Part shown: positions 12,601 to 23,845 of the stretch, piece by piece | Layout of the letters: every line of letters starts with the position of its first letter | How positions within the stretch are numbered: the first letter of the stretch is position 1 | DNA from: CAWFXC01 sp963819735 | Lineage (GTDB): Bacteria; Actinomycetota; Acidimicrobiia; IMCC26256; DASPTH01 | Direction: 5' to 3' | NCBI GenBank assembly: GCA_963819735.1 | Contig: CAWFXC010000001.1 | Coordinates: 682,001 to 746,000 of the forward strand | DNA length: 64,000 nt | Made by a program: the position numbers and the translations under genes | The notes under the pieces: model-generated | The model's input: the letters and a program-made list of their open reading frames with translations, nothing else | Told to the model about the DNA's origin: nothing | The model's database searches: none

Positions 12601-15600
12601 ACGGCACCACCGACGAGCTCGTCGAGCCGTCGTAGGTCTTCGTGTCCGTACCCGCGGTCACCGTGATCGGCCGAGCCGTGATCACACCCGTGCTGGCGTC
12701 CACGAATGTCACCGCGTAGTTCGCACCACTGTTCCCGTCGACCACGACACCGGTCGGGGTCAGGGTCTTGCCCGTCCCGACGTTCTTGGTGTCGAACGAC
12801 TGGGTGAAGCCGGGGCGTCCGAACCGGCCAGGGTCCCCGTGGATCGACGGCACCACCGAGGACACCGTGGTCGCGTCGTACGTCTTGAGTCGGCGCCCGC
12901 GGTCACGGTGATCGGCCGCTGCTGATCACACCGGTGGCGTCATTCACGAACGTGACCAGGTAGTTGTCACCGTTGTTGTTGTCGAGCACCACACCCGCCG
13001 GGGTCAGGGTCTTGCCCGTGCCCACGTTCTTGGTGTCGAACGTCTGGGTGAACGCCGGAGTGTCGGCGAACGCGAGGGTGCCGGTCGTGATCGTCGGCAC
13101 TACCGACGAACTGGTCGTCACGTCGTAGGTCTTGCTGTCGGTAGCCGCGGTCACGGTGATCGGCCGCTGGTCGATCGTGAAGTTCGCCGAGTGGAACGTG
13201 ATCGTGTAGTTCGGGTTCGCCAGGGTTCCCCTCGGTGATCGCGTAGGTCCCCACGTTCTCACCCAGGCGACGCGGCCCAGAGCCCGTGAACGAGTCGCCC
13301 GCGACCAGACCAACCTCGTGATAGGCGAACGTCGGGTCGGCATCGCCGTACGTCTTCGACTGGCCCGCATCCGCGGTCACCGTCACCGCCGCCGGCGTGA
13401 TCGCACCGGTCGAGTCGGTCGCGAGCGTCACCGCGTAGTTCGCACCACCATTGCCGTCGAGCACGGAACCGGCCGGGGTCAGGGTCTTGCCGGTCCCCAC
13501 CGCCGCGGTGTCGAACGTCTGCGTGAAGCCGCGGCGTCCGAACCCGCCAGCGTCCCGGCCGTGATCGACGGCACCACCAACGAGCTCGTCGACCCGTCGT
13601 AGGTCTTCGTGTCCGTACCGGCCGTCACCGTGATCGCCCGAGCCGAGATCACACCCGTGGTGTCAGGCGCAAACGTCACCGCGTAGTTCGCACCACCATT
13701 GCCGTCGACGACCAGACCGGTCGGGGTCAGGGTCTTGCCCGTCCCCACGTTCTTCGTGTCGAACGACTGCGTAAAGCTCGGAGTGTCGAAGAACGCCAGG
13801 GTGCCGGTCGTGATCGTCGGCACCACCGAGGAAACCGTCGTCGCGTCGTAGGTCTTCGAATCGGTTCCCGCCGTCACCGTGATCGGCCGCTGGTCGATCG
13901 TGAAGTCCGCCGCGTGGAACGTGATCGTGTAGTTCGAGCTCGCCAACGTGCCCTGGTTGATCGCGTACGTCCCTGCGTTCTCGCCGGCCACGCGGGCCAG
14001 TGCGCCGGTCAGGGTCTCGGCGCCCACGAGGCCCGAGGTGTGGTAGGTGAACGCCACCGGGTCCGCCGCGCCGTACACCTTCGACTGCCCCGCGTCTGCG
14101 GTGACGGTCACCGGCGCCGCCGTGATCACACCGGTTGTGTCGTTGGCGAACGTCACCGCGTAGTTCAGGCCGCCGTTGCCGTCGAGCACCGAACCTGCCG
14201 GGGTCGAGGTCTTGCCCGTCGCCACCGCCGCGGTGTCGAACGACTGCGTGAACGCCGCCACGTCCGAACCCGCCAGCGTCCCCGTCGAGATCGACGGCAC
14301 CACCGAAGACGCCGTCGTCCCGTCGTACACCTTCGTGTCCGAGCCCGCGGTCACCGTGATCGGCCGAGCCGAGATCACACCGGTCGCGTCGGCCACGAAC
14401 GTCACCAGGTAGTTCGCGCCACCGTTGCCGTCGACCACCGAACCGACCGGGGTCAGGGCCTTGCCCGTCCCCACGTTCTTCGTGTCGAACGACTGCGTGA
14501 ACGCCGCAGCGTCCGAACCGGCCAGGGTCCCGGCCGTGATCGACGGCAGCACCGACGAGCACCGTCGTCGCCGTCGTACGTCTTGCTGTCGGTACCCGCG
14601 GTCACCGTGATCGGCCGCTGGCCGATCGCCAAGCTCGCCGGCACGATGGTCAGCGTGTAGTCCGAACTCAATGCCAGGGTGCCGTGGGTGATCGCGTACG
14701 TCCCCACGTTCTCACCGGCAGCTCGGGTCAGCGCACCTGAGAAGGTGTCGGTACCGACGAGCGCACCCGAGGTCACCTGGTAGGTGAGCGCGGGGTCGAC
14801 ATCCCCGTAGGTCTTCGTCTTGGCGTCGGCGGTCACCGTAAGCGGTTGCGCGGTGATGGCGAGCGTCGACGGCACGAACGTGAGCGTGTAGTCCGAGCTC
14901 AGCGCCAGCGTGCCCTGCGTGATCGCGTACGAACCGACGTGCTCGCCCGGGTCACGAGTCAGTGAACCGGCGAACGCGTCGCTCCCCACTAGCGACCCCG
15001 AGGTCACCTGGTAGGTCAGCGCCGGGTCCGCATTCCCGTACACCTTGGTCTGCGTGTCCGCCGTGGCGGTGATCGCACGCACGGCGTGACGTTGAGCAGG
15101 CCCTGGGCGTAGGTGAACGTGTAGTTCGGGTCCGCCGCCCCGGAGCAGGTGATCGCGTACGGCGCGCCCGCCACCGTCTCGGCCGAAGGCGCGAGGCCGG
15201 TGGTGCAGGTCGGCGGCGTGGCCGGGGCCGCGTCGCCACCGATCAGTCCGCTGTAAGAAGCGGTGTACGTCGGCTCGGTGCCGCCGTAGGTCTTGGTCTT
15301 GCTGTCCGCAGTGATCGTCAACGGGGCGGGGTTCACCGTGATCCCCGTCTGGGCGCCGGTGGCCGTACCGATCAGCGTGTCGGTCGCGGTGATCGACTGC
15401 GATCCGGCGGAGTTGAGTACCACACCGCTGAAGGTGTGGACGCCGGCATCGCCCGCCGTGAACGTGTAGTTCGCCGGCAGCGTGGCGCGGGAGTCCGTGC
15501 TCGTGAAGTGGACCGTTCCGACGTAGCCGGTGAAGGTGTTCCCGAAGAGGTCCTTCGCGGTGACGGTGACCGAGCCGCTGGTCCCAGCGGTGATCGGCGA

Positions 15601-18600
15601 CGGGTAGCTGTTCACCGAGAACGACGCGACCCCGGACTCACCGACGGCAAAGCTGCTGCCGAATGCCGTGAACGAGGTTCCGGTCGCCGAGGTGGAGTTG
15701 GAGCTCGAAGACGTCGTCGGGCTCGACCACGTGGACGGGCCGTCGAACTTGCGCACGATCAGCGCCGAGGTGTTCACGGCGGGGCTGGCACTGTCGACAT
15801 CACCCGACCCGAACGTGAATGTCGGGGCGTAGTTCGTGAAGGTCCAGGTCCCCGCCTTGGTGATCGTCCAGTAGCGGTTGACGTCGCGGGCCGAGTTGAT
15901 GCCCGACGTCGCCACGCTCGGGTGCTCGCCCGCGGTCGAGGACGCGGTCAACGTCTGGGTCGCGTCGGTCGCCCCGGCGACGTTGGTGAGCGCGACGGTG
16001 ACCGGCGAGTAGGTCGATCCCGTTCCGATCTCGAAGGTCCTCGACACGTTGCCCGAACCGGAAACCTGCTTACGGAGGTTGCCGTTGACGAAACCGGTGC
16101 TGCGGGTGACGCCGGATGCGCCGCCGCTGTTTCCGTTGGCGACGAGCGTGTTGGCGCCAGTCGTGATCACGTTGGCACCGAGCGCGAGCGTCCCGGAGAC
16201 GGTCACATCGCTGCCCAGTGTGAGAGTGCCGGCCGTCTTCGAGTCGGTCAGGTTCCCGAACGTCGTGCTCGAGGAGCCCGAGATGGTCTGGGCCCCCGTG
16301 CCGTTGAACGCGACGGTGGCATTGGTGCCGATGATCGTCCCGTTGTTGATGAAGCTGCCGCCGACGTTCAGCGTGCCGCCGCCGCTGAGCCTCAGGATTC
16401 CGCCGCTGTTGATGGTGAAGCTACCCGTGACGATCAGCGTCCCATCGCTGATGGTCATGTCACCACCGCTCTGGATCGTGACGCTCTTGACCGTGCAGGG
16501 AGTGCCCACCGAGCAGACGCCGGAGGTCACCGTCGGGGCGTTGCTGCTCGTGGCCTGAATGATCACGGGGTCCGTGGTCAGCGGTGCCACCCCGCCGCTG
16601 GCCGGGCAGGTGCCGGCAGTCGTGAACCAGTTCCCCGCCGTGCTCCAGAGTGCGTTCGAGCAACCTCGCCAGATACGCGCGGTCCCGGTCGTGTCGATGA
16701 CGATGTTCTTGTTCGTGGCCAGCGAGCCCACGCCTCCGAGCGCGGGAAGCGTCAACACGGCAGTGCGGCCGGTGCCGTCCTTGATGGTGCCGCCGTTGAG
16801 GGCGAGAGACGAGGTGGCCGCGTAGTTCAGGTCGGCAGATGCGTTACCGGCCGCCACGGTGTAGTTGAAGGTCAGCGTGTCGGTGCCGCTCCCGCTCACA
16901 TAGTTGACGGCGGTGGTCGACGGGCTCCCCGTCGACAGCGTCAACTGCGGTGTACCCGTGACACTGACCGGCGTCGAGAACGTGACGGTGACGGGAATCA
17001 CCGCACCCGTGGAGTAGGTGCCGTCACCCATCGGCGACGACACGTTGCCGACAACCGTCTGGTTCGTGTCGATCACGATGTTCTTGTTGGCACCGAGGGA
17101 CCCGGCACCACCGGGAGCGGGCAGCGTCAGGGTGGCGTCGTTGGTCGCGGCGTCCTTGATCGACCCGCCTGCCAGGCTCAGTGCACCGGTCGACAGGTAA
17201 TCGAGATCCGGGGAAGCATCGCCCGAGGCCGGTGAGTAGTTGAAGGTCAGCGACGTCCCACCGGATCCGCTCGCGTAGGTCGCGGTGCCGCCCGAGTTGA
17301 CGGCGAGGGTCGGTGTACCGGTCACGGTGGCGTTCTCGTTGAAGGTGACCTGGATGGAGACGGTGTCGCCGATGCCGTAGGTGCCGTTCGCAGTCGACGA
17401 GGAGACGTTGCTCACCGCCGGACCGGTGCGGTCGATGGTGAAGATCTGGCCGGTGACGTTGCCGTTGCCGGTCCCGACTCCGCCGAGCTTGTTCCCGGCA
17501 ACATCGACGATGCTGTCGTCGTCGACCAGGTTCAGCCCGACGCTGCCCTCACCGGTGCCGGTGCTCACGGTGACCGTGCGCGTCGTGCCCGAGCCGGTCA
17601 CGGTTCCGACCGAAGCGCCGGTCACCGATCCGGTCGTGGCGACGGCGAAGTCGGTGGCGTCGACGCCGGTCACGCTCTCCGAGAACGTCACGGTGTACGA
17701 AACCGAGGAACCGTTCGTCGGGTTGGTGCCGGTGCGGTTGATGGACGACGCCGTCGGCGCGACGCCGTCGATCACGAGCGCGGAGGAACCACCGAGCGAG
17801 CTGCCGCTGAACGTGTTCGGAAGTGTCAGCGTTGCGTTGTTCCCGGCCGCGTCCTTGATCGTGCCGCTGTTCAGCGCGAGCGAGCTCGTCGAGGAGTAGT
17901 TGAGGTCGCTGGAGTTGTTGCCCGCGGCCACCGTGTAGTTGAAGATCAGCGCGTTCGTGCCCGAGCCGCTGGTGTAGTTGACCGCAGTGGTCGACGGGCT
18001 ACCCGTCGAGAGCGTCAGCTGCGGCGTCCCGGTGACGGTGACGGCCTCCGAGAAGTTCACCCGCACCGAGATGACCGCTCCGATGCCGTAGGTACCGTTC
18101 GGAGTCGTCGAGTTCACCGTCGAGACGGTGGGGGCCGCCGAGTCCTCCGCGTATGCGAACGCGGGCGTCGAGCAGGCGGAGACGTTCCCCGCAGCATCGG
18201 TTGCGGTGCCGAAGAAGTTCGTGGTCGTGTTCGTGGTGACCGCACCGGCGGTCAAGCCCGGCGACGCGAACGAGGCCGCAGTGCCCGACGTCGAGACCGA
18301 GCTGGTGCAGGTGGAGTTGGTGTAGATCTTGACCGTCGATCCGGCCTCGGCGGTACCGAGGAGGTTCGGCGTGGTGTCGTTCGACGGCGGGGCCGGGTTG
18401 CTCGACGTGATCGCCGGAGCGGCCGGTGCCGTCTTGTCGATCGCGTATGCCTGCCCGGTGGTGAAGTCGCCGTTGCCGACACCGGTGCCGCCGAGCGGGT
18501 TGCCCGCCAGGTCGACCACCGTGTCGTCGTCGACCAGGTTGAGACCCAGCGTGCCGTCACCCGAACCGGTGTTCACGGTGACGGTGCGCGCTCGCGCCCG

Positions 18601-21600
18601 ACCCGGAGACCGTCCCGACCGATGCCCCGGCGATCCCGGACGGGACCACCGCGAAGTCGGTGGCGTCGACGCCGGTGACCGACTCCGAGAACGTGACGGT
18701 GAACTGCACCGTCGAGCTGTTCGCCGGGCTCGATCCCGTGCGGTTGATCGAGAGAACGGAGGGGCTGGCGGTGTCGACCGTGAACACGATGGAGGTCGCG
18801 CTCGAGACGTTGCCCACCGCGTCCGTCCCGTAGGCACGCAGGGTGTAGGTGCCGTCCGCCGGGAAGTTCGCGAACGGGAACGGAGCCGACCAGCTGGTCG
18901 TCCCGGTAGCCGTTGCCTTCACCTCACTCGCGCTGGCGAATGCGGTGCCGTTCCAGTACTGGCTGTCCGAGCCGCGTTGCACGCTGTACTGGACGTTCGA
19001 AACGCCGGTGCCGGCGTCGGAGGCGGTACCGGTGAATGAGCCGGTCCACGACCCCGAGTTGTAGGCGCCGCCATTGGTCGGAGCGGTAGCGGTCACGGTC
19101 GGAGCGGTGCCGTCGTAGGTCACCGTGTTGTCGGTCGAGGTCGAGGCCGTGTTGTTGTTACCCGCGGCGTCGGTGGCAGCCGAGGCCGGGATGGTCGCGA
19201 TCACGGTGCCGCCGGTGGTCACCGGAACGTTGACGGTGTAGGTGGGTCCGGTTCCCGAGATGGTGGCCGTCCCGCGTGTCGCCGTCCCCGAGAGCGAGAC
19301 ATCGCCGATGGTGAATCCGCTGACTGCTTCGCTGAACACCACGGTGAACTGAACCGGGCTCACGTTGGTCGGGTCGTTCTGGCCGACGGCCTGGTTGATC
19401 GTCACCGTCGGGACGGTCTTGTCGATCGTGTAGGTCTGGCCGGTGAAGCTGCCGTTGCCGACGCCGGCCCCGCCCAGCTTGTTCCCGGCGAGGTCGACGA
19501 TGGAGTCGTTGTCAACGAGGTTGAGCCCAAGGGCGCCGTCGGTCGAACCGGTCGTAACCGGAACGGTCCAGGTGGTGCCGGAACCCGTAGGCGTACCGAT
19601 CGAAGCTCCGGCCGTCGCGGTGCCGGCGAGCGCGAAGTCGGTCGCGTCAACGCCCGTGACAGATTCGGAGAACGTGACCGTCCAGTTCACCGTGGACGCG
19701 TTGTTCGGGTTGGTCGACGCGGTGTTGATCGACGAGACCGCCGGGGGCGTGACGTCGATCACCTGACCGATGATGAAGTCGCCGAGGTTTGCCGAGGTCA
19801 CGCCGGTAATGGATGCGGCGGTCGCCGTCGGGGTGCCCGACAAGGTCGAGGTCGACCATGCGCTGCCGTTCCACCGGCGAACGATGAAGTTGGCCGGCGT
19901 GGTGCCGGCGTCTGTATCGCCCGAGTAGTTGAAGGTCACCGAAGGCGAGGACCCGAGGTTGATCGTTCCCGAGCTGCTGAAGGTCCAATAGGTGTTGACG
20001 TCGGCGGTGGAGGTGATGGTGCTGCTCGCGACCTGCGGGTGCTCGCCCGCGGTCGAACGCACGGTGAAGGTGCCCGAGCTCCCGCTGGCGAAGACGATCG
20101 CGGCTGGCGTGTAGAACGAGCCGTTCCCGACCTCGAAGTTGACTGTGCCGGCACCGGTGACCGGCTTGGTGAACGCGCCATCCACGAAACCGCTCGTGCG
20201 AGCGACAGTGGCAGAGCTGTTGAAGAGGCTGACGGCAAAGACGCCGGTAGTGATGTTGCCCTGCGTGAAGGTCAGGGTGCCCCCACTTGTGTTACCGACG
20301 ATCAGATTCGCGGCCAGCGTGAGGGTGCCCGCCGTCTTGTTCACCGTCACGTTCTTTAGCTGGAGGCTTCCCGTGCCGCCGATCGTCTGCGCGCCCGTTC
20401 CGTTGAACGTGAACAGCGTGGACGCATTATCGCTAAGGGTGAGCGACCCGTTTTGGGTGAAGTTGCCGCCCAGGTTTGCCTTTGCTCCTGTCGTCACCGC
20501 AATTGTGCCGCCGGAGTTCACCGTCAGATTGCCCACGGTGGTGAGCGTTGAACTCGTGCTGTCGATCGTCAGCGTTCCGCCACTACCTACGGTGATGCTG
20601 CCGTTGACGGTGAACGACCCTGCGCTGACCGTTACAGAGCCATTGATCGTGACGTTCCCACTGACCGTCAGGCTGCCGCCCGAGTTGATGGTGAGGGCCG
20701 CGCCCGAATCAACGGTCAGGCTCTGGATCGTCCCAACGTTGGACGAGATGGTCGGATCCGTCGAAACATTGTTGATCGTTGCGTCATCGGTTGAACCCGG
20801 CTGCGACGATGAACCACTGAAACAGGAAGTGCCCGTCCTCCAGTTGCTACCTGTCGTCCACGAGGAGCTGCTGCATCCTCGCCACAGCTTGGTGGCCTGC
20901 GCGACGTAGGGACCGACCACGGGTCCGCCGTCGCCGGAGACGCCGGCGGGGGTCACGCCGGCGGTCGAGGTGTCGGCGATGGCGCGGGCGAGGTTGATCC
21001 GGCCGTTGCCCGACACGCCGCCGGTCGTCGGGTCGGCGTTGCGAGCCAACCGACCGATCACGGTGGCGGCCGACGCGCTCGGGTCGTTGGCCCGGAGGAG
21101 CGCGGCCGCCCCAGCAACGATCGCCGCCGACGCAGAAGTACCGGTCACCGAGGTCACGCCACTACGCGTCCGACGCGTCGATGCCGACGCCCGGCGCGTC
21201 GATGAACACCGCGTCGCTCTGGTTGCTCCCCGACCACACCGCGTCGCCCTGTTGCGTCGCGCCGACGCCGACGACCTTGCTCAGGCCGGCGGGGTAGGTG
21301 GCGGTGGTACCGCTGTCGTTGCCGGCAGCCGCGACGACAACAACACCGTTCGACCACGCGTAGTCGATGGCCGCCTGCAGCGCCGCACTCTCACCGGGGT
21401 TCGAGAACGCCATCAGCACGACGTTGGCGCCGTGGTCGACCGCGTACACGAGACCGCTGATGATGTCGGCGTCCTGACCGGTGCCGTCAGCGCCGAGGAC
21501 GCGCACTGGCATCACGTTCACACCCACGTACGCGACACCGGCGATGCCGCCGTCGTCAGCAGAACCCGCGGCGATCGTCGCTTCGTGCGTGCCGTGTCCG

Positions 21601-22371
21601 TTCGGATCGGTTGCGGGGTCGGAGCCGTCGAAGCTCCAACCACCGATTACGCGCCCAGCGAGGTCGGGCGCGTTCGCGTCGACACCGGTGTCGAGCACCG
21701 CGAGGGTCGAGGTGCCCACGGGCGCGACAACGCCGTGCACATCTTCCCAACCAATTGCTGGGCAACGCCCACTGGTCACCATAGGAAGGATCAGTCGCCG
21801 CGCTCTCCGCGTCGCGGACCTTGTCGAGCGATGCGCTGGCGACGCGCGGATCGGCGCGATACGCGCTCTGGATCGCGTCGGCCTGGTCGGCAGGCACGTC
21901 GACAACGTGAAGACGAATCGCGGGAACCGAGCTCGTCTCGGTTCCACCGTGGCTCGTGATCGCGTCGGCAGAGTCGGCGGCGGACAGACCGGCGACGAGA
22001 CGAACGAGCAACGTGGTGGTCGGCGCGGGCGACGGGGCGGTCGTCGTCGGAGCCCTAGGTGCAGTCGTGGTCGTGGGCGGGACCGTCGTTCTGGGCGGAG
22101 TCGTCGTGCTCGTCGACGGGGCGGTCGTCGACGTGGGCGTGTCGGTCGTCGGTGTCGTGGTGTCCGGCGTCGTCGCGGGTGCGGTCGTCGTGGGAACGGT
22201 CGTGCTCGTGCTCGAGTCCTCCGCGATCGCCGTGGCCGGCGCGCCGAGCGCAACCAGCGCGACGGTCGTCGCGACCAGTGTGCGGAGACCGTTCTTACGC
22301 AATCGCTTCGTTCGTGCCCTGCGATCGCGCGTCAACCCAAGGGAGTTGCCGTGGTGCGATGAACTACCCAT
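696..22371 (-). CDS. Giant secreted subtilase-adhesin with Ig-like, YDG, MBG and cadherin-like repeats (frameshifted)
   Basis: About 7,225 codons. The start ATG at 22371 has AGGAGG 5 bases upstream. Order from the N-terminus: basic region and signal peptide ending near ALVALGAPATAIAEDSS; Thr/Pro-rich linker; I9-like propeptide; S8 protease with Asp (AVLDTGVD), His (NGHGTHEA), oxyanion Asn (AAAGNDSG) and Ser (TGTSASAAIVAG); beta-helix-like segment (about 20.9-19.9 kb); Ig-like domains with the motif TFSESVTGVDATDFA (19.8-16.7 kb); a second beta-helix-like segment; a mixed YDG/MBG stalk (15.3-6.0 kb); four Big_3_5-type Ig domains (6.0-4.8 kb); six cadherin-like units; and a short beta domain at the end. 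No LPxTG motif or C-terminal membrane helix is visible. The frame is interrupted near 21.75, 21.17 and 18.58 kb and many times between 15.1 and 7.0 kb; 0.70-7.0, 15.1-18.6 and 18.6-21.16 kb are each continuous. It is probably a self-processing or host/matrix-degrading surface adhesin. Confidence 0.85.
1000..4830 (-). repeat. Six cadherin-like tandem units of about 632 bp
   Basis: Six units of about 210 residues recur near 1600, 2233, 2869, 3500, 4131 and 4760, judged by the conserved TNEDTATGAI-type motif. Each has a first module (TNED, FTVGDAQT, SDGSLTAVDTFVLTV) and a second (SFTKGANQ, GWATALSAGPANESGQAL, GGVDTSAVQTFTIT). The acidic NED and DNGG motifs suggest calcium-stabilised beta-sandwiches. 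This stretch has no frame breaks, unlike the MBG array next to it. Confidence 0.8.
4831..6010 (-). repeat. Four Big_3_5-type Ig-like domains of the adhesin
   Basis: Three units begin with a TSDxPDP motif (DSPDPAPVGQSYTVSW, DGPDPSTIGQAYSVGV, DTPDPSAVFQPYTVSV) and carry paired cysteines and a KTLTATY strand. A fourth has the GTPTGTVQFKDG and ITAVYSGDTNFTGSTS motifs typical of Big_3_5 domains. They separate the MBG stalk from the cadherin-like units. Confidence 0.75.
6010..10760 (-). repeat. MBG repeat array with near-identical 456-bp dimers
   Basis: Each MBG unit is about 76 residues: VTVTADANQSKTYGTADPSF, then a variable segment, then VGTYAI-QGTLANSNYAITF. From about 6.8 to 10.3 kb two types alternate: one with the TSGALVGSDGFSGALARDPG segment and one with AVGLVNGDLLSGSLARAAGE. 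Corresponding bases in successive dimers at 7467, 7918, 8376, 9071, 9528 and 9982 are spaced about 450-460 bp apart; where one extra base at 9190 is discounted the period is 456. Copies are nearly identical at DNA level. Reading frames break repeatedly here, worst at 7740-8660. One YDG unit interrupts the array at about 8.66-8.99 kb and another at 10.3-10.6 kb. Confidence 0.8.
10760..15330 (-). repeat. Interleaved YDG and MBG repeats of the adhesin
   Basis: YDG units of about 80-85 residues (ITVTAGTDTKTYDGSTSS, GTLAGSDAAAFTQSFDT, VGTGKTLTPAG, NYAVTFV) alternate with single MBG units (KTYGDADPTFAYHEVGL). About ten YDG units can be recognised. The unit boundaries stay intact across the frame breaks, for example near 11.05, 12.03, 12.88, 13.23, 13.53 and 14.56 kb. 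The N-terminal end of the array, 14.6-15.3 kb, returns to MBG units with ALSSDYTLTFVPSTLAI motifs. Confidence 0.7.
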
Positions 22372-22424
22372 GTCCGCCTCCTCAGAAAGGGCCCCGCCCT
22401 GGGTCCCTTCCAAAAAGCGAATGG

Positions 22425-22467
22425 GTCGGTCTCACCACTGGCTCGCCCCGGGTACCAGGTGACCGAC
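22425..22467 (-). promoter_or_regulatory. Inverted repeat in the leader of the giant adhesin
   Basis: Within the roughly 135-base leader, GTCGGT-CACC-TGG on one side pairs with CCA-GGTG-ACCGAC on the other, with two 2-base bulges and a loop of 13 bases. The adjacent CCCGGG segments offer an alternative pairing. It could be a regulatory RNA structure or an operator. I do not recognise a riboswitch family. Confidence 0.35.
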
Positions 22468-22512
22468 GTAATTCACCCGGGGGTCGATGCCTCCCATATC
22501 CCGCCGATGACC

Positions 22513-22542
22513 ACGCTAAGTGATAACCACGGAGCGTGTCAA
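22513..22542 (-). promoter_or_regulatory. Probable sigma-70 type promoter of the giant adhesin
   Basis: On the minus strand a perfect -35 TTGACA (22542-22537) is followed after 18 bases by TAGCGT (22518-22513). Transcription would start near 22506 and give a leader of about 135 bases before the ATG at 22371. Confidence 0.55.
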
Positions 22543-23793
22543 GCGGAGCGTAAGAAACGCACTCGGTGGTCACACGCCTCTCTCCGGTACCAGAACCCAT
22601 CATTCGTCGCCGTAGCAACGACAACACGTGACCTCTCAAGGGCTCTGGACGACTCCCGCGGTCGGCCCGAAAGCCCCCGAATGCGCGCAGAGGGTGACCA
22701 CCCGCACAGGAAGTTCCCAGCTCGAACGGCCTCCAGTGCTCGTCGTGATCGTGCCCGACGCCGCCGTGTGCCTGTCGCGGACCCGTTCTCAGTGACGTCG
22801 ACGCGGCCGCTCGAGGCTCATGCCCGGTCGCACGCAACAAGCCCCTCCCCCGCCCGCGCCGAGGACGGCTGGCTCGCACACCGCGGGCGTCATGAGCGTG
22901 CAGCGCGGACCGCGTTCAGTACACATTCGACGTGAACGCGATCGTCAGGCGAGGAGAGTCCGACCCCTTCGTAGCTCTTCCCCATGACGCCCATCCGCGC
23001 GACGACGATTCCCAGATCTGCGCTCGACGTTCGCCCCTCGGCCGTCGGTCTCGGTCCGTCCTCCGCGTGACTACGGAAGGTCGTGGCCAAGCAGGAGTGG
23101 CACCCGCGCGCGCTCGTCGAGCCGGCCGGCTCGACGCGGTATGAGACCGTTCGTAGGACGCCTTCGTCCCCAGGTTCGAGTCGTGCTCCGGTCGGTTGTG
23201 AGCGCCATACGGTCCCGGAACACCTCGTACCGGTGTTGCCATCTGAGCGCGCGATCGCGACATCCGGCAGCCGAGCCGACGCGCTGGTCAGACCATGGTG
23301 GCAACCAAGCGCACTGCGCGCGTTTCCGTGCTCAGCTCGGCGACTGCCGGCGCTTCGCCAGCTGCACGCGCGCAACGCCGTTTGCGTCCTGGACCTCGAG
23401 CAAGCCGTCGCAATCGACGAATCGATGAGACGCGACGCGCGTTCGCGAGCGACGAGTCGTCGTTCGAGATCCTCGATGCGTTCTTGGTCGTCGGACCCGA
23501 TCAGCCGGCTCATCGCGCGCTCCATTTTCGTTCGCAGTGTTCGACGTCTCGATGACTGTCTCGGACGGGGAATCGGGATCCTTGAGCGCGCCCTGATCGG
23601 ACGAGGATCACACTGCGTGGTTGCCGCGATCAAGTACGCGAGCGAACGGGATCGCGTGCATCGATTCACTGCACGCTACGCGACACCTGTCGTTGTTGGT
23701 CGCGCACTGAATCGCGACGCGAGACGAGACAATTTCGCTTAACCGCGGTGTGCGTTCTCAGCGCGCTTCCCGCGAAGAAACGGGTCGAGAATT
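22543..23793. other. Long intergenic stretch without a convincing gene
   Basis: About 1.25 kb between the adhesin promoter and the pilT terminator. Several overlapping frames are open on both strands, but they are Arg/Ser-rich and show no recognisable domain or consistent codon bias. One short segment at 23332-23525 may be a decayed or mis-sequenced gene and is listed separately. I see no RNA gene, mobile element or repeat array. Confidence 0.5.
23332..23525 (-). pseudogene. Possible small coiled-coil protein with one frame break
   Basis: From ATG at 23525 (or 23513) the frame encodes a charged helix (DDQERIEDLERRLVARERAS). One base shift near 23410 then gives CDGLLEVQDANGVARVQLA and a stop at 23332. 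The second part resembles the short beta-type tails of small coiled-coil proteins in which a leucine-rich helix is followed by a variant of LEV-D-xG-xRVxL. The full product would be about 65 residues. The join is my inference, and the function is unknown. Confidence 0.25.
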
Positions 23794-23830
23794 GGCTACG
23801 CCGCCCGACGCGAAACGCGTCGGGCGGCGT
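23794..23830 (-). terminator. Terminator hairpin of pilT
   Basis: A perfect 17-bp stem with an AAA loop (arms 23794-23810 and 23814-23830) lies 15 bases past the pilT stop codon. It is the strongest hairpin in the window, though no long T-run follows. Confidence 0.75.
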
Positions 23831-23845
23831 AGAACCGGAACGAGA

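Noticed and set aside
6000..15300. CRISPR-like array
   Set aside because: Repeats are 228-456 bp and coding, with no short repeats separated by unique spacers and no cas genes.
22372..22512. Cyclic-di-AMP (ydaO) riboswitch upstream of the adhesin
   Set aside because: A GGGTGAATT segment is present, but the other conserved elements and the expected second half are missing, so I call only a structured leader.
22890..23669. A 259-codon frame on the minus strand in the pilT gap
   Set aside because: Arg/Ser-rich with no domain and no codon bias; only a short subsegment looked coding and is listed separately.
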